Positions 27,285 through 36,480 are shown, numbered from the stretch's first letter. The stretch is DNA of 64,000 nucleotides from Rufibacter glacialis (GCF_008271745.1 NZ_VKKZ01000019.1:372001-436000), one strand, 5' to 3'. Numbers and translations: made by a program. Notes: generated from the letters alone by a model not told the origin.

Positions 27285-28181
27285 TTATTGGAGCTGGAGC
27301 CTTTCATAGGCGGGAATCAGGTAGGTATCCTCATTGCCCAGTAAATGTACCCGCAGGCCTTTGGCCGTGAACGGTTGCCCGTTCTCTATCTCGTAGATGT
27401 TGGACTCGGTGATGCCCATGCCGTCTACCACGGTTACCAAACCGCTGCCCACCACCTCCATTTTTCCGCCATCGGTCACCAGAATGGCGGTGTCTTCCTC
27501 TAACCCTATACCAATGCATTCTGGGTTGGTGCAGATGGCCTGGGTCATGCGCACAATACGACCCCGGGTGAGAAAGTGCGTGTCTATGGCCACATTCTTC
27601 AGGAACTCCAACCCGGTGGTCATTCTTACATCTCCTTTGATATAGCCGCCCTGCGATTCCCCTTCATAGATCATGGGGGTAGACATGGCTGCGGCGCCGG
27701 CGCTGGTGCCGGCAATGATGATGTTGGAATAAATGTAGCGTTCTTTCATGGCCTGGAGGGCATCAGAGCCGCCGAAGATGGCGGTAAGGCGCAATTGGTC
27801 GCCGCCGGTGAACATGATGCCCGCCGCGTTTTTGATCATCTCCAGGTATTCTGGCAGATTGGCGTCTGGCCGGTTCCTGATATCCGCTACCTGCACATTG
27901 GTGACGCCCAGTTCCTTGAAGAGGGTGACGTAATCCTGGGATGATTCTTCAGGGATCTCAGAGGCGGTGGGGATTACCAGCACCATGGGGTTGTCTCCCC
28001 GCAGCTCGGCCACAAACCGTTTCAGGACCTGCTCACTGATGAAATTGATGTTCTCTGGCTTCTCGTCAGGTTGTCCTTCGCCTTTGTCTTCTTTGCCACC
28101 AATGGCCAACAGTTTTCCTTTGGGGATAATGCGGTTTAATTTAGCCGGGGTAATAGCTGTTTGTACCTTTTTCTTTGTCAT
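27285..28181 (-). CDS. cphB: Cyanophycinase
   Basis: From the ATG at 28181 the protein has 298 residues (MTKKKVQTAITPAKLNRIIP); a longer frame from 28247 looks non-coding at its N-terminus. It is an S51-type serine peptidase. The nucleophile Ser is in AGTSAGAAAMS, with FTGGDQLRLT and THFLTRGRIVRM as family blocks. It cleaves multi-L-arginyl-poly-L-aspartate to beta-Asp-Arg dipeptides. No signal peptide is seen, so the known form acts on cytoplasmic granules. No cyanophycin synthetase gene lies in the window. The isoaspartyl peptidase at 15850 could in principle act downstream. Confidence 0.92.
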   Translation of the reverse strand: MTKKKVQTAITPAKLNRIIPKGKLLAIGGKEDKGEGQPDEKPENINFISEQVLKRFVAELRGDNPMVLVIPTASEIPEESSQDYVTLFKELGVTNVQVADIRNRPDANLPEYLEMIKNAAGIMFTGGDQLRLTAIFGGSDALQAMKERYIYSNIIIAGTSAGAAAMSTPMIYEGESQGGYIKGDVRMTTGLEFLKNVAIDTHFLTRGRIVRMTQAICTNPECIGIGLEEDTAILVTDGGKMEVVGSGLVTVVDGMGITESNIYEIENGQPFTAKGLRVHLLGNEDTYLIPAYERLQLQ

Positions 28182-28329
28182 AGCCAAGGGGTTAAGCAAG
28201 AGGTGGGTCTTCTGGGAAAGAACTGTGAAGTTGTTCCATATACGCAAGGGAGGGACTTTGGTGGAGGAGAAGCGGTGCTACCAAGCCACACCGTTTATGG
28301 TTCCAGAAAAAATACTCATTCAGCATAGA

Positions 28330-28373
28330 AAAGGGTGTTCCCGAAGTACCTATTCTACTTGGGAACACCCTTT
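28330..28373 (-). terminator. Terminator of the SDR/membrane-tail gene
   Basis: AAAGGGTGTTCCC / GGGAACACCCTTT with an 18-nt loop, 35 nt beyond the stop at 28409. Confidence 0.75.
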
Positions 28374-28408
28374 CACTGGCTGTGGGTCATGTTTCTATTG
28401 CGGGTGCC

Positions 28409-29632
28409 TTACCATCTGGTATCCTCTGCATCACCATCACCTACCAGGCCAGAGCTTCGGCCGGTTCCTAAATGCGTATCCTGACCAGTATAGGTATCAT
28501 CACCTAAGTCACGGTCATAGTTAGGATACCGCTCGCTTTCCAGCAGGGTAGTTTGGGTGATGGTGGTGTCTGTGCTGGCATAGCTGTCCTCTTTTTTAGG
28601 CGTGTTGCCCTTTGGGAAGCTGAGGTTTTTCAGGGCTTTTCTGTTAAACAGGGCATAAACGGTGGCGCCTGCCGCCGCAAGAATGGCACTGGTGGCTACC
28701 GGGTGCATCACGGCGCGGGTGTACAGGCTGGTTTTCATCACGTAGCCTTTGTGGTTGCCGCGCACGTTGCCGGCGGTGGAAGGCTGGTGCAGAGAGCCGG
28801 CTTTGTTCACCGGCGGCTCGTCTAGTAATTGCTCTTTGCTCATGATCTTGGAGCTGATCCAGTCCATGGCGCCTGGGAACCGTTTGTTCAGGGCGCTCAT
28901 GGCTTTGGCGCCGCCGCCTACCATGATGTCGCGGTGCGGATGCACGGCCGCGTGCAGGATGGCGGCCGCTACTTCCTCTGGCGTGTACACCGGGGCCGGG
29001 AGGGTGAGGGCTTTGTCGGTGTAGTTTTTGGCGTGTTCTGGGTAAGGCGTATCAATTCCGGCGGGCTTGATCAGCGTGACAGACACCGGGGCTTTGTCTT
29101 CCATGAGCTCTATGCGCAGCGCGTCTGTATAGGCTTTCACCGCGTGCTTGCTGGCTGAATACATGCCTTGCAGCGGGATGGCGATGTCAGAAACCTCGCT
29201 GCCCACGTTGATGATGGCGCCGCCTTTGCTTCTCAAATGCTGAGCCGCTATCTGCGAGCCATACACCACGCCCCAGAAATTGGTGTCAAACAGGCGACGG
29301 TTGTCTTCATCGCTCACCTCGTCTAATCGCCCGTAGATAGAGACTCCGGCGTCATTGATCCAGGTGTCAAAGCCCCCGCATTCCTGCAGGGCCACTTGGG
29401 CTATCCACTGCACCTCCTCTTTCCGGCCTACATCGGCCACGCAGTGGAAGGCTTTTCCGCCCTGACTTCTGATTTCCTGTTCTATCTCTAGCAAGGCTTC
29501 CCGGTTACGGGCGGCCAGCACCACGGTAGCGCCTTTCTTGGCCGCGGCCAGGGCGGTGGCTAGCCCTATGCCGCTGGAGGCGCCTGTAATCACGATCACT
29601 TGCTCTTGGAGGGGTTTCAAAGAATAGTTCAT
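28409..29632 (-). CDS. SDR oxidoreductase with C-terminal membrane segment
   Basis: A 407-residue protein. Residues 1-260 are a classical SDR: GASSGIG near 17-23, NDAGVS, and Tyr-x3-Lys in MYSASKHAVK. After about residue 285 the enzyme ends and a linker leads to a hydrophobic helix (HPVATSAILAAAGATVYALF, about 310-330), followed by a soluble, Thr/Asp-rich tail ending DAEDTRW. The tail is not part of the SDR fold and suggests membrane tethering. The substrate is unknown. Monocistronic with a hairpin downstream. Confidence 0.88.
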   Translation of the reverse strand: MNYSLKPLQEQVIVITGASSGIGLATALAAAKKGATVVLAARNREALLEIEQEIRSQGGKAFHCVADVGRKEEVQWIAQVALQECGGFDTWINDAGVSIYGRLDEVSDEDNRRLFDTNFWGVVYGSQIAAQHLRSKGGAIINVGSEVSDIAIPLQGMYSASKHAVKAYTDALRIELMEDKAPVSVTLIKPAGIDTPYPEHAKNYTDKALTLPAPVYTPEEVAAAILHAAVHPHRDIMVGGGAKAMSALNKRFPGAMDWISSKIMSKEQLLDEPPVNKAGSLHQPSTAGNVRGNHKGYVMKTSLYTRAVMHPVATSAILAAAGATVYALFNRKALKNLSFPKGNTPKKEDSYASTDTTITQTTLLESERYPNYDRDLGDDTYTGQDTHLGTGRSSGLVGDGDAEDTRW

Positions 29633-30048
29633 GCCTTTTTTTGTAGGTTATTGGTTCTCAAAAAGTTCTCAGTGATTTCTTACGAAGGTAATTTTTAGAA
29701 GATGCGGGAAGGGCGTAAAGGCCTCGGCCTAAAACTCTTCCTTCCTCCCTAATGCCAGTCGCCAGGGCGGCCCTTGGCTACCAGGAAGCAACCCCTCTGC
29801 CAGGTAGAAGCCCTTTTTCCTCAAGCCTTTGGCGGGATAAGAGACCGAGGGTAGATTGATTCTGGTATCCGAAAAATAGGCTGGAAATAAACCTGCGTGA
29901 AGAAAAGAGATTAGGCCTGGGCCTTGTTTTGGCAGCCGTTTATGGAAAGAGCGCCTGAAAACGGCAGGGTGGGGAAGAGGCAGCAGAACAATTGCCAGAA
30001 CATAGCAGGGCATTGTGTGCGTACATAGGACCGGCCTCCAAGGGCCTG
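29633..30048. other. Divergent intergenic region SDR / MFS
   Basis: About 415 bp without a gene. A dispersed palindrome copy lies at 29920-29963 (TTTTGGCAGCCGTTT, then GCGCCTGAAAACGGC). No promoter with good matches is visible. Confidence 0.5.
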
Positions 30049-31398
30049 ATGTCCATGGAAGAATCCTCCCTTACCCAAAAGACTTCCCGCCTGGGCGGAA
30101 TGTTCCGCGCACTACAGTACCGCAACTACCGCCTGTTTTTTATGGGGCAGGGTGTTTCGCTCATTGGCACCTGGATGCAGCAGATTGCCATGAGCTGGCT
30201 CGTGTACCGCCTCACCGACTCGGTGTTTTTTCTGGGCATGGTCAGTTTCGCGAACCAGATTCCGTCTTTTCTGCTGGCCCCGTTTGCAGGCGTGATCTCT
30301 GACCGGTTCAACCGGCACCGTGTGTTGCTGTTCACGCAGTTCCTGCTACTACTGCAAGCGGGTACCCTGGCAGCTCTGGTGCTGACCCATACCGTCACCG
30401 TTCCCTACATCATGGCGCTGGGGGTGTTTGCGGGGGTAGTAAACGCGTTTGACATGAGCGCCCGGCAATCTTTTGTGGTGCAACTGGTGGAAAAGCGGGA
30501 AGACCTGAGCAACGCCATCGCTTTGAATTCCTCTATGTTCAACATGGCCCGTTTGGTGGGCCCCTCCGTAGCGGGTGCCATCATTGCCACGGTGGGCGAA
30601 GGCCTGTGTTTCCTGCTTAACGCACTCAGCTATTTTGCCGTGCTGGCCTCACTGCTTCTCATGCGCCTGCCCCGCCAGGAGCGGCAGAAACAAGATACGC
30701 AGGTCCTTAAATCATTGGGCGAAGGCTTCACCTACGCCTTCGGGTTTGCGCCCATCCGCGACCTGCTCCTGCTGATTGCCACCCTCAGTCTGTTCGGGAT
30801 GCCCTTTACGGTGCTCATGCCGGTCTTCGCCCGTGACGTGCTGGGGGGCGACGCCGGTACCCTGGGTTTGTTGATGGGGGCTTCCGGGGTAGGGGCGCTT
30901 CTGGGTGCCTTGTACCTGGCCTCTCGCAAGTCGGTGCTGGGCCTGGGGCGCGTGATCGTGGTGGCCTCGGTACTGTTTGGCCTGGGGCTCATGGCTTTTG
31001 CCCTTTCCCAAACCATGGTGTTCTCTTTGCTGGGCATTTTTGTGGCGGGGCTGGGCATGATCCTGCGGATGGCCTCCACCAATACCTTGCTCCAGACCAT
31101 TGTAGACGATGACAAACGGGGCCGCGTCATGAGTTTCTATTCCATGGCGTTTATGGGCATGGCGCCCATTGGGAGCTTGTTGGCGGGTTGGGTGGCAGAG
31201 CAAGTGGGGGTGACGTACACTTTGCTGGGTTGCGGTTTTATCTGCCTCCTGAGCATCATCCCCTTCGTGCTGAACCTGCCCCACACCCGACCCTTGGTGG
31301 TTCCTATTTACCAGCGGCTGGGCATTCTGCCCGAGATTGCCCAAGGGCTACAGACGGCTTCCACGCTTTCTTCTCCGCCGGAGGGAGGAAAGATGTAA
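30049..31398 (+). CDS. MFS transporter, EntS-like (MFS_3)
   Basis: The chosen start at 30049 (MSMEESSLTQKTSRLGGMFR) gives 449 residues; 30055 is equally possible, and the longer frame from 29992 is unlikely. There are 12 hydrophobic segments. The family block FRALQYRNYRLFFMGQGVS leads into the first helix, FAGVISDRFNRHRVLL is the loop 2-3 signature, and RGRVMSFYSMAFMGMAPIGS is typical of the second half. Relatives export siderophores or drugs through the inner membrane by proton antiport. The substrate cannot be deduced. Single gene. Confidence 0.9.
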   Translation: MSMEESSLTQKTSRLGGMFRALQYRNYRLFFMGQGVSLIGTWMQQIAMSWLVYRLTDSVFFLGMVSFANQIPSFLLAPFAGVISDRFNRHRVLLFTQFLLLLQAGTLAALVLTHTVTVPYIMALGVFAGVVNAFDMSARQSFVVQLVEKREDLSNAIALNSSMFNMARLVGPSVAGAIIATVGEGLCFLLNALSYFAVLASLLLMRLPRQERQKQDTQVLKSLGEGFTYAFGFAPIRDLLLLIATLSLFGMPFTVLMPVFARDVLGGDAGTLGLLMGASGVGALLGALYLASRKSVLGLGRVIVVASVLFGLGLMAFALSQTMVFSLLGIFVAGLGMILRMASTNTLLQTIVDDDKRGRVMSFYSMAFMGMAPIGSLLAGWVAEQVGVTYTLLGCGFICLLSIIPFVLNLPHTRPLVVPIYQRLGILPEIAQGLQTASTLSSPPEGGKM

Positions 31399-31515
31399 GA
31401 AAGAGAAGTGAGAGATTTTTGCCTTCTTGTTTTGGAATAGGTATTGGCCCATTCAGCCAATGGGAAATTTTCTGTAAGATCTATATTGCCATTTATGGGT
31501 TTTTCTCCTTTAGGG

Positions 31516-32215
31516 TCTTCTGTAGAGACCAGGCACTGCCTTGTCTCACGTTCGCAGAGGAAAACCTTTTCCTCTGGATGAACCGTCATAGCTGGGGTGC
31601 ACTTTAGCATTTTCGTCTGCTCTTCTTTCGGCTTTTTGCATTTAAGGTATGCTTATGTGCATGCATTTGGTCCTTGCTGGCGTAGCGAGTGCATTTAGCG
31701 AGGCCCTTATGCCGCCTGGTTGCATTGCTGCCCTCCGTGCGCTCACGGCCGCGAGGCCCCGTCTTCCCCGCTCGCACTGCCCTTTCGGCCTGAACAGTCT
31801 GTTTCTCTTAGCATGTGTCTATCTATGGCCAAAAGCGAGGCGCGCTCGGGAATGACTGGAACAGGGAAAAGTTAGGAAAGGTGGTTATATAGACAACTGT
31901 AGAGACCAGGCACCGCCTTGTCTCTTACGCATTCCTTTCTCCTGCAAAGGTGTTCCCTTCCTGGGAAAGATGGCGGTGGTAGACCTCACAGGTTTTGAAA
32001 ACCTGTGAGGTCTTGGCTCCCCTTTATGGCGCGGATTTATTTCCGTGCCTTTCCCTTCCTGTATTGTTAGTCACGGAAGTAAATCCGCGCCATAGTAGAA
32101 ACCTTTCAACCTTAGCCGCCTTTCCTGACTCATATACAATCCTTCCCCCAACAAAATTAACCCAGGGTTCAAGTTTTCAACTTGAACCCAAAATGCCTGA
32201 AGTTTGAAACTACAG
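31516..32215 (-). repeat. Composite palindromic element, copy 2 (inverted)
   Basis: Read right to left: alpha (32165-32215), zeta (arms 32025-32047 and 32072-32094, 22 of 23 pairs, core GGCGCGGATTTATTTCCGTG), beta (31981-32013), an extra delta (31899-31924), epsilon (about 31655-31880) and delta (31522-31548). This is the order of copy 1 turned round. It fills most of the 1.0-kb gap between the MFS and transglycosylase genes. In epsilon the short frame kept in the other two copies is shifted. Confidence 0.85.
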
Positions 32216-32320
32216 TGAGGCGACAGCCTCAAAAAGAACAACACAACCGGACAAACCTGAAACCCCAGGCCTAATAGCAAAATGGCAACAAGAGCTGACA
32301 AAAGTGAAGCCTTAGAATGT

Positions 32321-32358
32321 CCTTTTATGGCCTGATTTTCAAAAAGTCCCGCTAAAAG
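32321..32358. repeat. Dispersed intergenic palindrome copy
   Basis: CTTTTATGGCCTGATTTTC then AAAAAGTCCCGCTAAAAG, directly before the transglycosylase terminator. Confidence 0.6.
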
Positions 32359-32394
32359 AGAAGGGCCAGCTTTTAACGCTGGCCCTTCTCTTTT
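32354..32394 (-). terminator. Terminator of the LysM transglycosylase gene
   Basis: A perfect 17-bp stem, AAAAGAGAAGGGCCAGC with its complement, 7-nt loop, A/T runs on both sides, 25 nt beyond the stop. Confidence 0.9.
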
Positions 32395-32419
32395 ATGCAG
32401 GTGAAAGAAAATATGAATT

Positions 32420-34603
32420 TTATTTCTTCGGTTTGATGAGGAGGCTTTCGCCAATGCTCACGTTGTAGTCGGTTTTGTTGTTCCACTCCATGATTTCCTG
32501 CAGGGTGACCCCGTATTTGCGGGAGATGCCATACATAGACTCACCGGGGGCTACTTTGTGGGTAACGGTATCGGTGGGGGTAGCAGGGGCAGGGGCGGTG
32601 GTTTCCGTTTGCGCGGCGTTTTCTGAAACCGGGGCAGAAACGGTTAATTTCTGTCCGATGGAGATGGCGCCTGTGCCCAGGCTATTCCAGGTCTGCAAGT
32701 CTTGCACTGATACGCCGTATTTGCGGGAGATAGAGTAAAGCGTCTCACCGGGGGCTATAGTGTGCGCGCCTGAAGCAGGCTGGGTGGCCGAAGAAACCGG
32801 GGCGGCGGTAGCAGGAGCAGGCGTAGCGGCAGGGGCAGTAGCTGGTTTGGCCGAAGTGGCGGAACCGGTGAGCACCAATTCTTTGCCCAGGGCCAAAGGC
32901 GCGTTCACCTCCAAGTTATTCCAGGCCAGAAGGTTTTCCATGGAAACGGAATACTTCTTGGAGATGGAATACAGGGTCTCGCCTTTTTCTACTACGTGGC
33001 GGTCAGCAGCAGATGTCGCTGATACCTGTACGTCATTGATCACCGCTTCTTCCGGGGCTCTGCGCTCTAAAACCGGAGCTGGTTTGGCCGTGGCCGCTGG
33101 TTTCTTGGCCGGATAGGCAGCAGCGGCTTCTTCGCCCTGCGGGGTCTTCTTTACATACGGGGCAGCGGCTGGGTCTTCTACTTCCACGCTCACGGCACCT
33201 GCTTTAGGGGTGCCTGCAGCTGGTGTCTTGGTGGTGGCTGGTTGGGCAACAGGGTCTAATTTCAGAGACAAGATCTCTTTTGGCTCTTCCTCTTCCTCCA
33301 GCGGTCTGATCTCTACCGGAATGCTGGTAGGGCGGGTTTCCTGCAGCCACACCACGCGGCCTGGTTCCAGGGTCTCTCCCTTTTGCATGCGGTTCTTGGC
33401 CAATAATCTGCTCAATTTGATGGCGTATTTCTGGGAAATATCATGCAGGGTTTCGCCGCGCTGAGCTATGTGGAACTCCTTGTCTTTGGCTTTGCCTCGC
33501 TTGCCCTGTACGTAATAGGTTTGGCCCGCCTCAATTTGGTCTGTGCTCTGCAAATCGTTCACGCGCAGGAATTTGCTGGTAGAGATATTCCCCTGCAGGG
33601 CCAGCATGTCTTTGGTGTCACCGGGTTGGGCTACTACGGCTTGTGGGGTGTAGGTGTTGTTCAGCTTCGCTTTCAGCGTGTGGAAGAAGCCTTTGATTCT
33701 GCCTACGCTGTCTTGCGGTTTACGCACGGCAGCTGTGGTGATCCTGGTTGATTTCCTAACTGGTCCGGCCGCCTGGGCCAGAACGGGGCGCGAAACCCCG
33801 GAAACATAGGGTATCATCACGGTATACTCTTTGTCTGATGGTACCGTGGAAGCCATGAGCCATTTGTTGTAGCGTTCCACCTCGGCGGCATCTGCCTGGG
33901 CGGCCATGGCTATCTCCATCAAGGTTTGGCCAGGGGTGGCTTTTACCGGCTGCAGGGTAATGGTGGGGTTGGGGTTTTTGCCGATGGCGTTCTCATAGGC
34001 CACTTTGTGCGCCAGGAAGGTAAGCAGGTATTTGTTTGTCTGGCTCGTGACCTCCATTTTCTTGGCCCCAATGTCTGAGGTTTTGGTGAGGGCTTTGGTA
34101 CCGTTGAGGCCTTGGTAGTAAGACAACAGGGAGTTGAACCAATTCTTGTAGTAGGCGTTGCTGCGCAACAGGTACTTGGCGGCCCCACGGCTAGACTCAA
34201 TGATGTGCTTGCGCTCATCTACCAAACCGTTCACCCTGATTCCCAGCTCCGTGGCTGACCCTTCCTTGAACTGCCAGAAACCTACCGCGTTAGAGGTGGA
34301 AACTGCGTCTGAAACCAGGCCGCTTTCCTGCAAAGCCAGGTATTTAAAATCGGTGGGCACGCCTTCCTGCTTGAACGCCTGCTCCACGAAAGGGAAATAG
34401 GCATCGGCCAGTTCTACCTTCTTCTGGAAGTAGCCCGGGTGCTTGATCAGGGCATCCACCAGCTTCTGGATATCGGCGCGCGCTTCATCCTTGATCTGCA
34501 GGTGGATGTCAGCGAAATACAGGTTATTGGGAACTACGGGGTTTTGGGCTTGCGCTACCAGACACAACAGGCTGAGTAACAGGAGCGATAAAGATTTTTT
34601 CAT
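32420..34603 (-). CDS. Lytic transglycosylase with multiple LysM domains (MltD-like)
   Basis: A 727-residue exported peptidoglycan enzyme. The signal peptide is 1-19. The SLT domain (about 60-210) has the catalytic Glu93 in YLALQESGL and AVGFWQFKEGSATELGI. Four clear LysM repeats follow at about 376-420, 534-579, 612-656 and 680-724 (GETLYSISKKYSVS type), and two degenerate LysM-like segments at about 217-263 and 325-365. The LysMs are joined by Ala/Pro/Thr linkers. It cleaves glycan strands in the periplasm with formation of 1,6-anhydro ends. LysM number is high for an MltD relative. Own terminator at 32354-32394. Confidence 0.93.
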   Translation of the reverse strand: MKKSLSLLLLSLLCLVAQAQNPVVPNNLYFADIHLQIKDEARADIQKLVDALIKHPGYFQKKVELADAYFPFVEQAFKQEGVPTDFKYLALQESGLVSDAVSTSNAVGFWQFKEGSATELGIRVNGLVDERKHIIESSRGAAKYLLRSNAYYKNWFNSLLSYYQGLNGTKALTKTSDIGAKKMEVTSQTNKYLLTFLAHKVAYENAIGKNPNPTITLQPVKATPGQTLMEIAMAAQADAAEVERYNKWLMASTVPSDKEYTVMIPYVSGVSRPVLAQAAGPVRKSTRITTAAVRKPQDSVGRIKGFFHTLKAKLNNTYTPQAVVAQPGDTKDMLALQGNISTSKFLRVNDLQSTDQIEAGQTYYVQGKRGKAKDKEFHIAQRGETLHDISQKYAIKLSRLLAKNRMQKGETLEPGRVVWLQETRPTSIPVEIRPLEEEEEPKEILSLKLDPVAQPATTKTPAAGTPKAGAVSVEVEDPAAAPYVKKTPQGEEAAAAYPAKKPAATAKPAPVLERRAPEEAVINDVQVSATSAADRHVVEKGETLYSISKKYSVSMENLLAWNNLEVNAPLALGKELVLTGSATSAKPATAPAATPAPATAAPVSSATQPASGAHTIAPGETLYSISRKYGVSVQDLQTWNSLGTGAISIGQKLTVSAPVSENAAQTETTAPAPATPTDTVTHKVAPGESMYGISRKYGVTLQEIMEWNNKTDYNVSIGESLLIKPKK

Positions 34604-34808
34604 CTATTTATCGTGGGAAAGGTAAAAGAATAGTAGAAAACCTATGTTCTAGTAAAGTTGGAATTGCCGTGGGCTAAATAGCTAACCGGTAATGGGTTGT
34701 ACTGGTAGGTTCTATACAAAGTAGTCGATTTTGACAAGGCGAAGGAAGCAAAGGGCCCGTAAAAATTTATCCACGGTCTTTTCCACGGGCTTATCCACAA
34801 GTTGTGGA

Positions 34809-35453
34809 TTACTTTTTACGGGCCACCAGAATACCGTCTCTGATGGGCAGGAGCAGGTTTTCTACCCGTGGGTCTTCGTGCACCTTGCGGTTGAAGTCCA
34901 GCACCAGCTCGGTGTCTTTGTCTAGGCGGGGCCGGAATTTCTCTACCACCTTGCCGCTCCAGAGCACGTTGTCAATGAGGATAAAGCCGCCCGGGCGTAC
35001 TTTGTCCAGTACCAGGTCATAGTACAGGCCGTTGCTTTTCTTGTCGGCGTCAATGAAGACCAGATCCCAGACTTCGTCTAAAGTGGGAATCACGTCAGCG
35101 GCCTGGCCCAAGTGGAGTTGTATCTTTTGCTCCAACCCAGCCTCTGCGATATAGCCGCGCACCATGTCTTCCAGTTCATCGTTCACGTCAATGGTATGGA
35201 GCACCCCGTCCTCGGTTAATCCTTCGGCCAGGCACAGAGCCGAGTAGCCGGTGTAGGTGCCAATCTCCAGAATCCGGCGCGGCCGCAGCATCTGCGAGAA
35301 CATGGCCAGGGTGCGCCCCTGCAAGTGTCCCGAGAGCATGCGCGGCTTCATCACGTTCAGGTGGGTCTCACGGTTGAGGCGGTGCAACAGCGGCGTCTCT
35401 GGGGTGGTATGGGCCTCGCTGTAGGCATTCAGGGCTGGGTCCAGGAAATCCAT
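34809..35453 (-). CDS. SAM-dependent O-methyltransferase (COMT-like, family 3)
   Basis: A 214-residue cytosolic enzyme. The SAM-binding motif is LEIGTYTGYSALCLAEGL, the acidic residue for the ribose hydroxyls is in LHTIDVNDEL, and WDLVFIDADKK plus FILIDNVLWSGKV give the metal-binding acidic/Asn residues of cation-dependent O-methyltransferases. The N-terminal helix block (TPLLHRLNRETHLNVMKPRM) is also typical. Substrates of relatives are catechols and other small phenolics, so the exact target is open. Promoter at 35486-35493. Confidence 0.93.
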   Translation of the reverse strand: MDFLDPALNAYSEAHTTPETPLLHRLNRETHLNVMKPRMLSGHLQGRTLAMFSQMLRPRRILEIGTYTGYSALCLAEGLTEDGVLHTIDVNDELEDMVRGYIAEAGLEQKIQLHLGQAADVIPTLDEVWDLVFIDADKKSNGLYYDLVLDKVRPGGFILIDNVLWSGKVVEKFRPRLDKDTELVLDFNRKVHEDPRVENLLLPIRDGILVARKK

Positions 35454-35485
35454 CTTTTTAATTAAGAATTAGGAATTAAGAATGA

Positions 35486-35493
35486 CAAAGGTA
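35486..35493 (-). promoter_or_regulatory. -7 promoter element of the O-methyltransferase gene
   Basis: Perfect TACCTTTG on the minus strand, 33 nt before the ATG. Confidence 0.6.
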
Positions 35494-35523
35494 AAACCGT
35501 GGATTCTTAGAAGTCCTTTTTTT

Positions 35524-35554
35524 GGGCTGTTTTCTGAAAACATGCCTAAAACAG
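35524..35554. repeat. Dispersed intergenic palindrome, reference copy
   Basis: GGGCTGTTTTCTGAAAACAT then GCCTAAAAC. It shows the whole consensus: a GGGC arm, TTTTC/GAAAA inner stem, a GCC arm and a TAAAAC tail. The gap 35454-35815 otherwise holds a promoter and a terminator and no gene. Confidence 0.75.
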
Positions 35555-35734
35555 TAGTCTGGTTTGACCTTTGTGGCAGCGGATTTTTTGCGTTGGAAGT
35601 AACGTATGACCACGATTCCAGAAGGTAGGGGCAATCCCTTGTGGTTGCCCTTGCGTCTGCCTCTGCAGTACAAGTTGTTGGTGAGAACACTAACCACGGC
35701 GGGTAATCTATCAATCAACCTGCGGCAAAAAGAA

Positions 35735-35760
35735 AAGCCTGCCGCAGAAGCAGCAGGCTT
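35735..35760 (-). terminator. Hairpin downstream of the redoxin gene
   Basis: AAGCCTGC / GCAGGCTT with a 10-nt loop, 56 nt beyond the stop. Confidence 0.6.
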
Positions 35761-35780
35761 GTTCTATGATTTCCGATTCT

Positions 35781-35815
35781 AAGGCTTTTTCTAAAAATAA
35801 CCCCAGAAACCGGGT
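35781..35815. repeat. Dispersed intergenic palindrome copy touching a stop codon
   Basis: AAGGCTTTTTCTAAAAATAA then CCCCAGAAACCGG. It ends immediately before the redoxin stop at 35816. Confidence 0.5.
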
Positions 35816-36409
35816 TTAGAACCGCTTGATCAGACAACCGGTGGCCCGGCGTTCGGCATTTGCCACGGATCGGCCAGCTAATAAGGCATCTAATGCCCCT
35901 GCCAGATAGCGTTCTTTCACGTAATTCTCAGCCTGCGGATTGTCGTCAATGGCGCCTTTGTAGCGGAGGTAGAAACCGTCCGGGGAGTTTTGGAGCACAA
36001 ACACCTCAGGAGCCTTGGTGGCCCCGAACTGCTTGCTCAGTTGCTGGCCTTCGTCAATGAGGTATGGGAAGTTCTGGGTGCTGGGGCGGTCTGGTTGGGC
36101 TTTGTCGGTTTGGCTGCCTTCTTCCAGGCCAATGGTGGTATTTACGTAGACAAAGCGCGCGCCTTTGCCGGCATAGTTCTGGGATAGGGTTTGCAGGCGG
36201 CCTTCATAGAGCCGGGCATAGGGGCAACTCACGCTGGTGAACACTACCACCAGCAAGGGGGCGTCTTTGAAGTTGGCCAGTTCCACCGCCTGGTTCTGGG
36301 CATCTTTGAGGGTGAAATTCTCCACCTTTCCGCCTACGCGGTAACCGGTTTGCGCAAAAACAGTGCTGGTCAAAAGCAGGGCGAGGAAGAAGGTAAGGTA
36401 TCTTTTCAT
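35816..36409 (-). CDS. Exported redoxin-domain protein
   Basis: A 197-residue AhpC/TSA-like thioredoxin-fold protein with a signal peptide (1-19, ending VFAQ). FTLKDAQNQAVELANF and PLLVVVFTSVSCPYARLYE give the N-terminal half of the fold, with a single active-site-like Cys62 in SCPYA rather than CxxC. A second cysteine, Cys192 in ATGCLIKR near the C-terminus, is a feature of this subgroup and may be the resolving residue. It probably works in the periplasm in thiol or peroxide chemistry. Its substrate is not known. Confidence 0.82.
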   Translation of the reverse strand: MKRYLTFFLALLLTSTVFAQTGYRVGGKVENFTLKDAQNQAVELANFKDAPLLVVVFTSVSCPYARLYEGRLQTLSQNYAGKGARFVYVNTTIGLEEGSQTDKAQPDRPSTQNFPYLIDEGQQLSKQFGATKAPEVFVLQNSPDGFYLRYKGAIDDNPQAENYVKERYLAGALDALLAGRSVANAERRATGCLIKRF

Positions 36410-36443
36410 AGTGGTCAGTTCAAGGTGTAACAGCAGGTTGGCC

Positions 36444-36480
36444 TTTTAGGGCTATTTCCTGAAAAAAGGGAGTAAAACGG
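36444..36480. repeat. Dispersed intergenic palindrome copy
   Basis: TTTTAGGGCTATTTCC then TGAAAAAAGGGAGTAAAACG, between two co-oriented minus-strand genes. Confidence 0.65.

Noticed and set aside
31649-31855. 68-residue plus-strand frame in composite copy 2
   Set aside because: It is in a different frame from the conserved frame in the other copies and is explained by the repeat.
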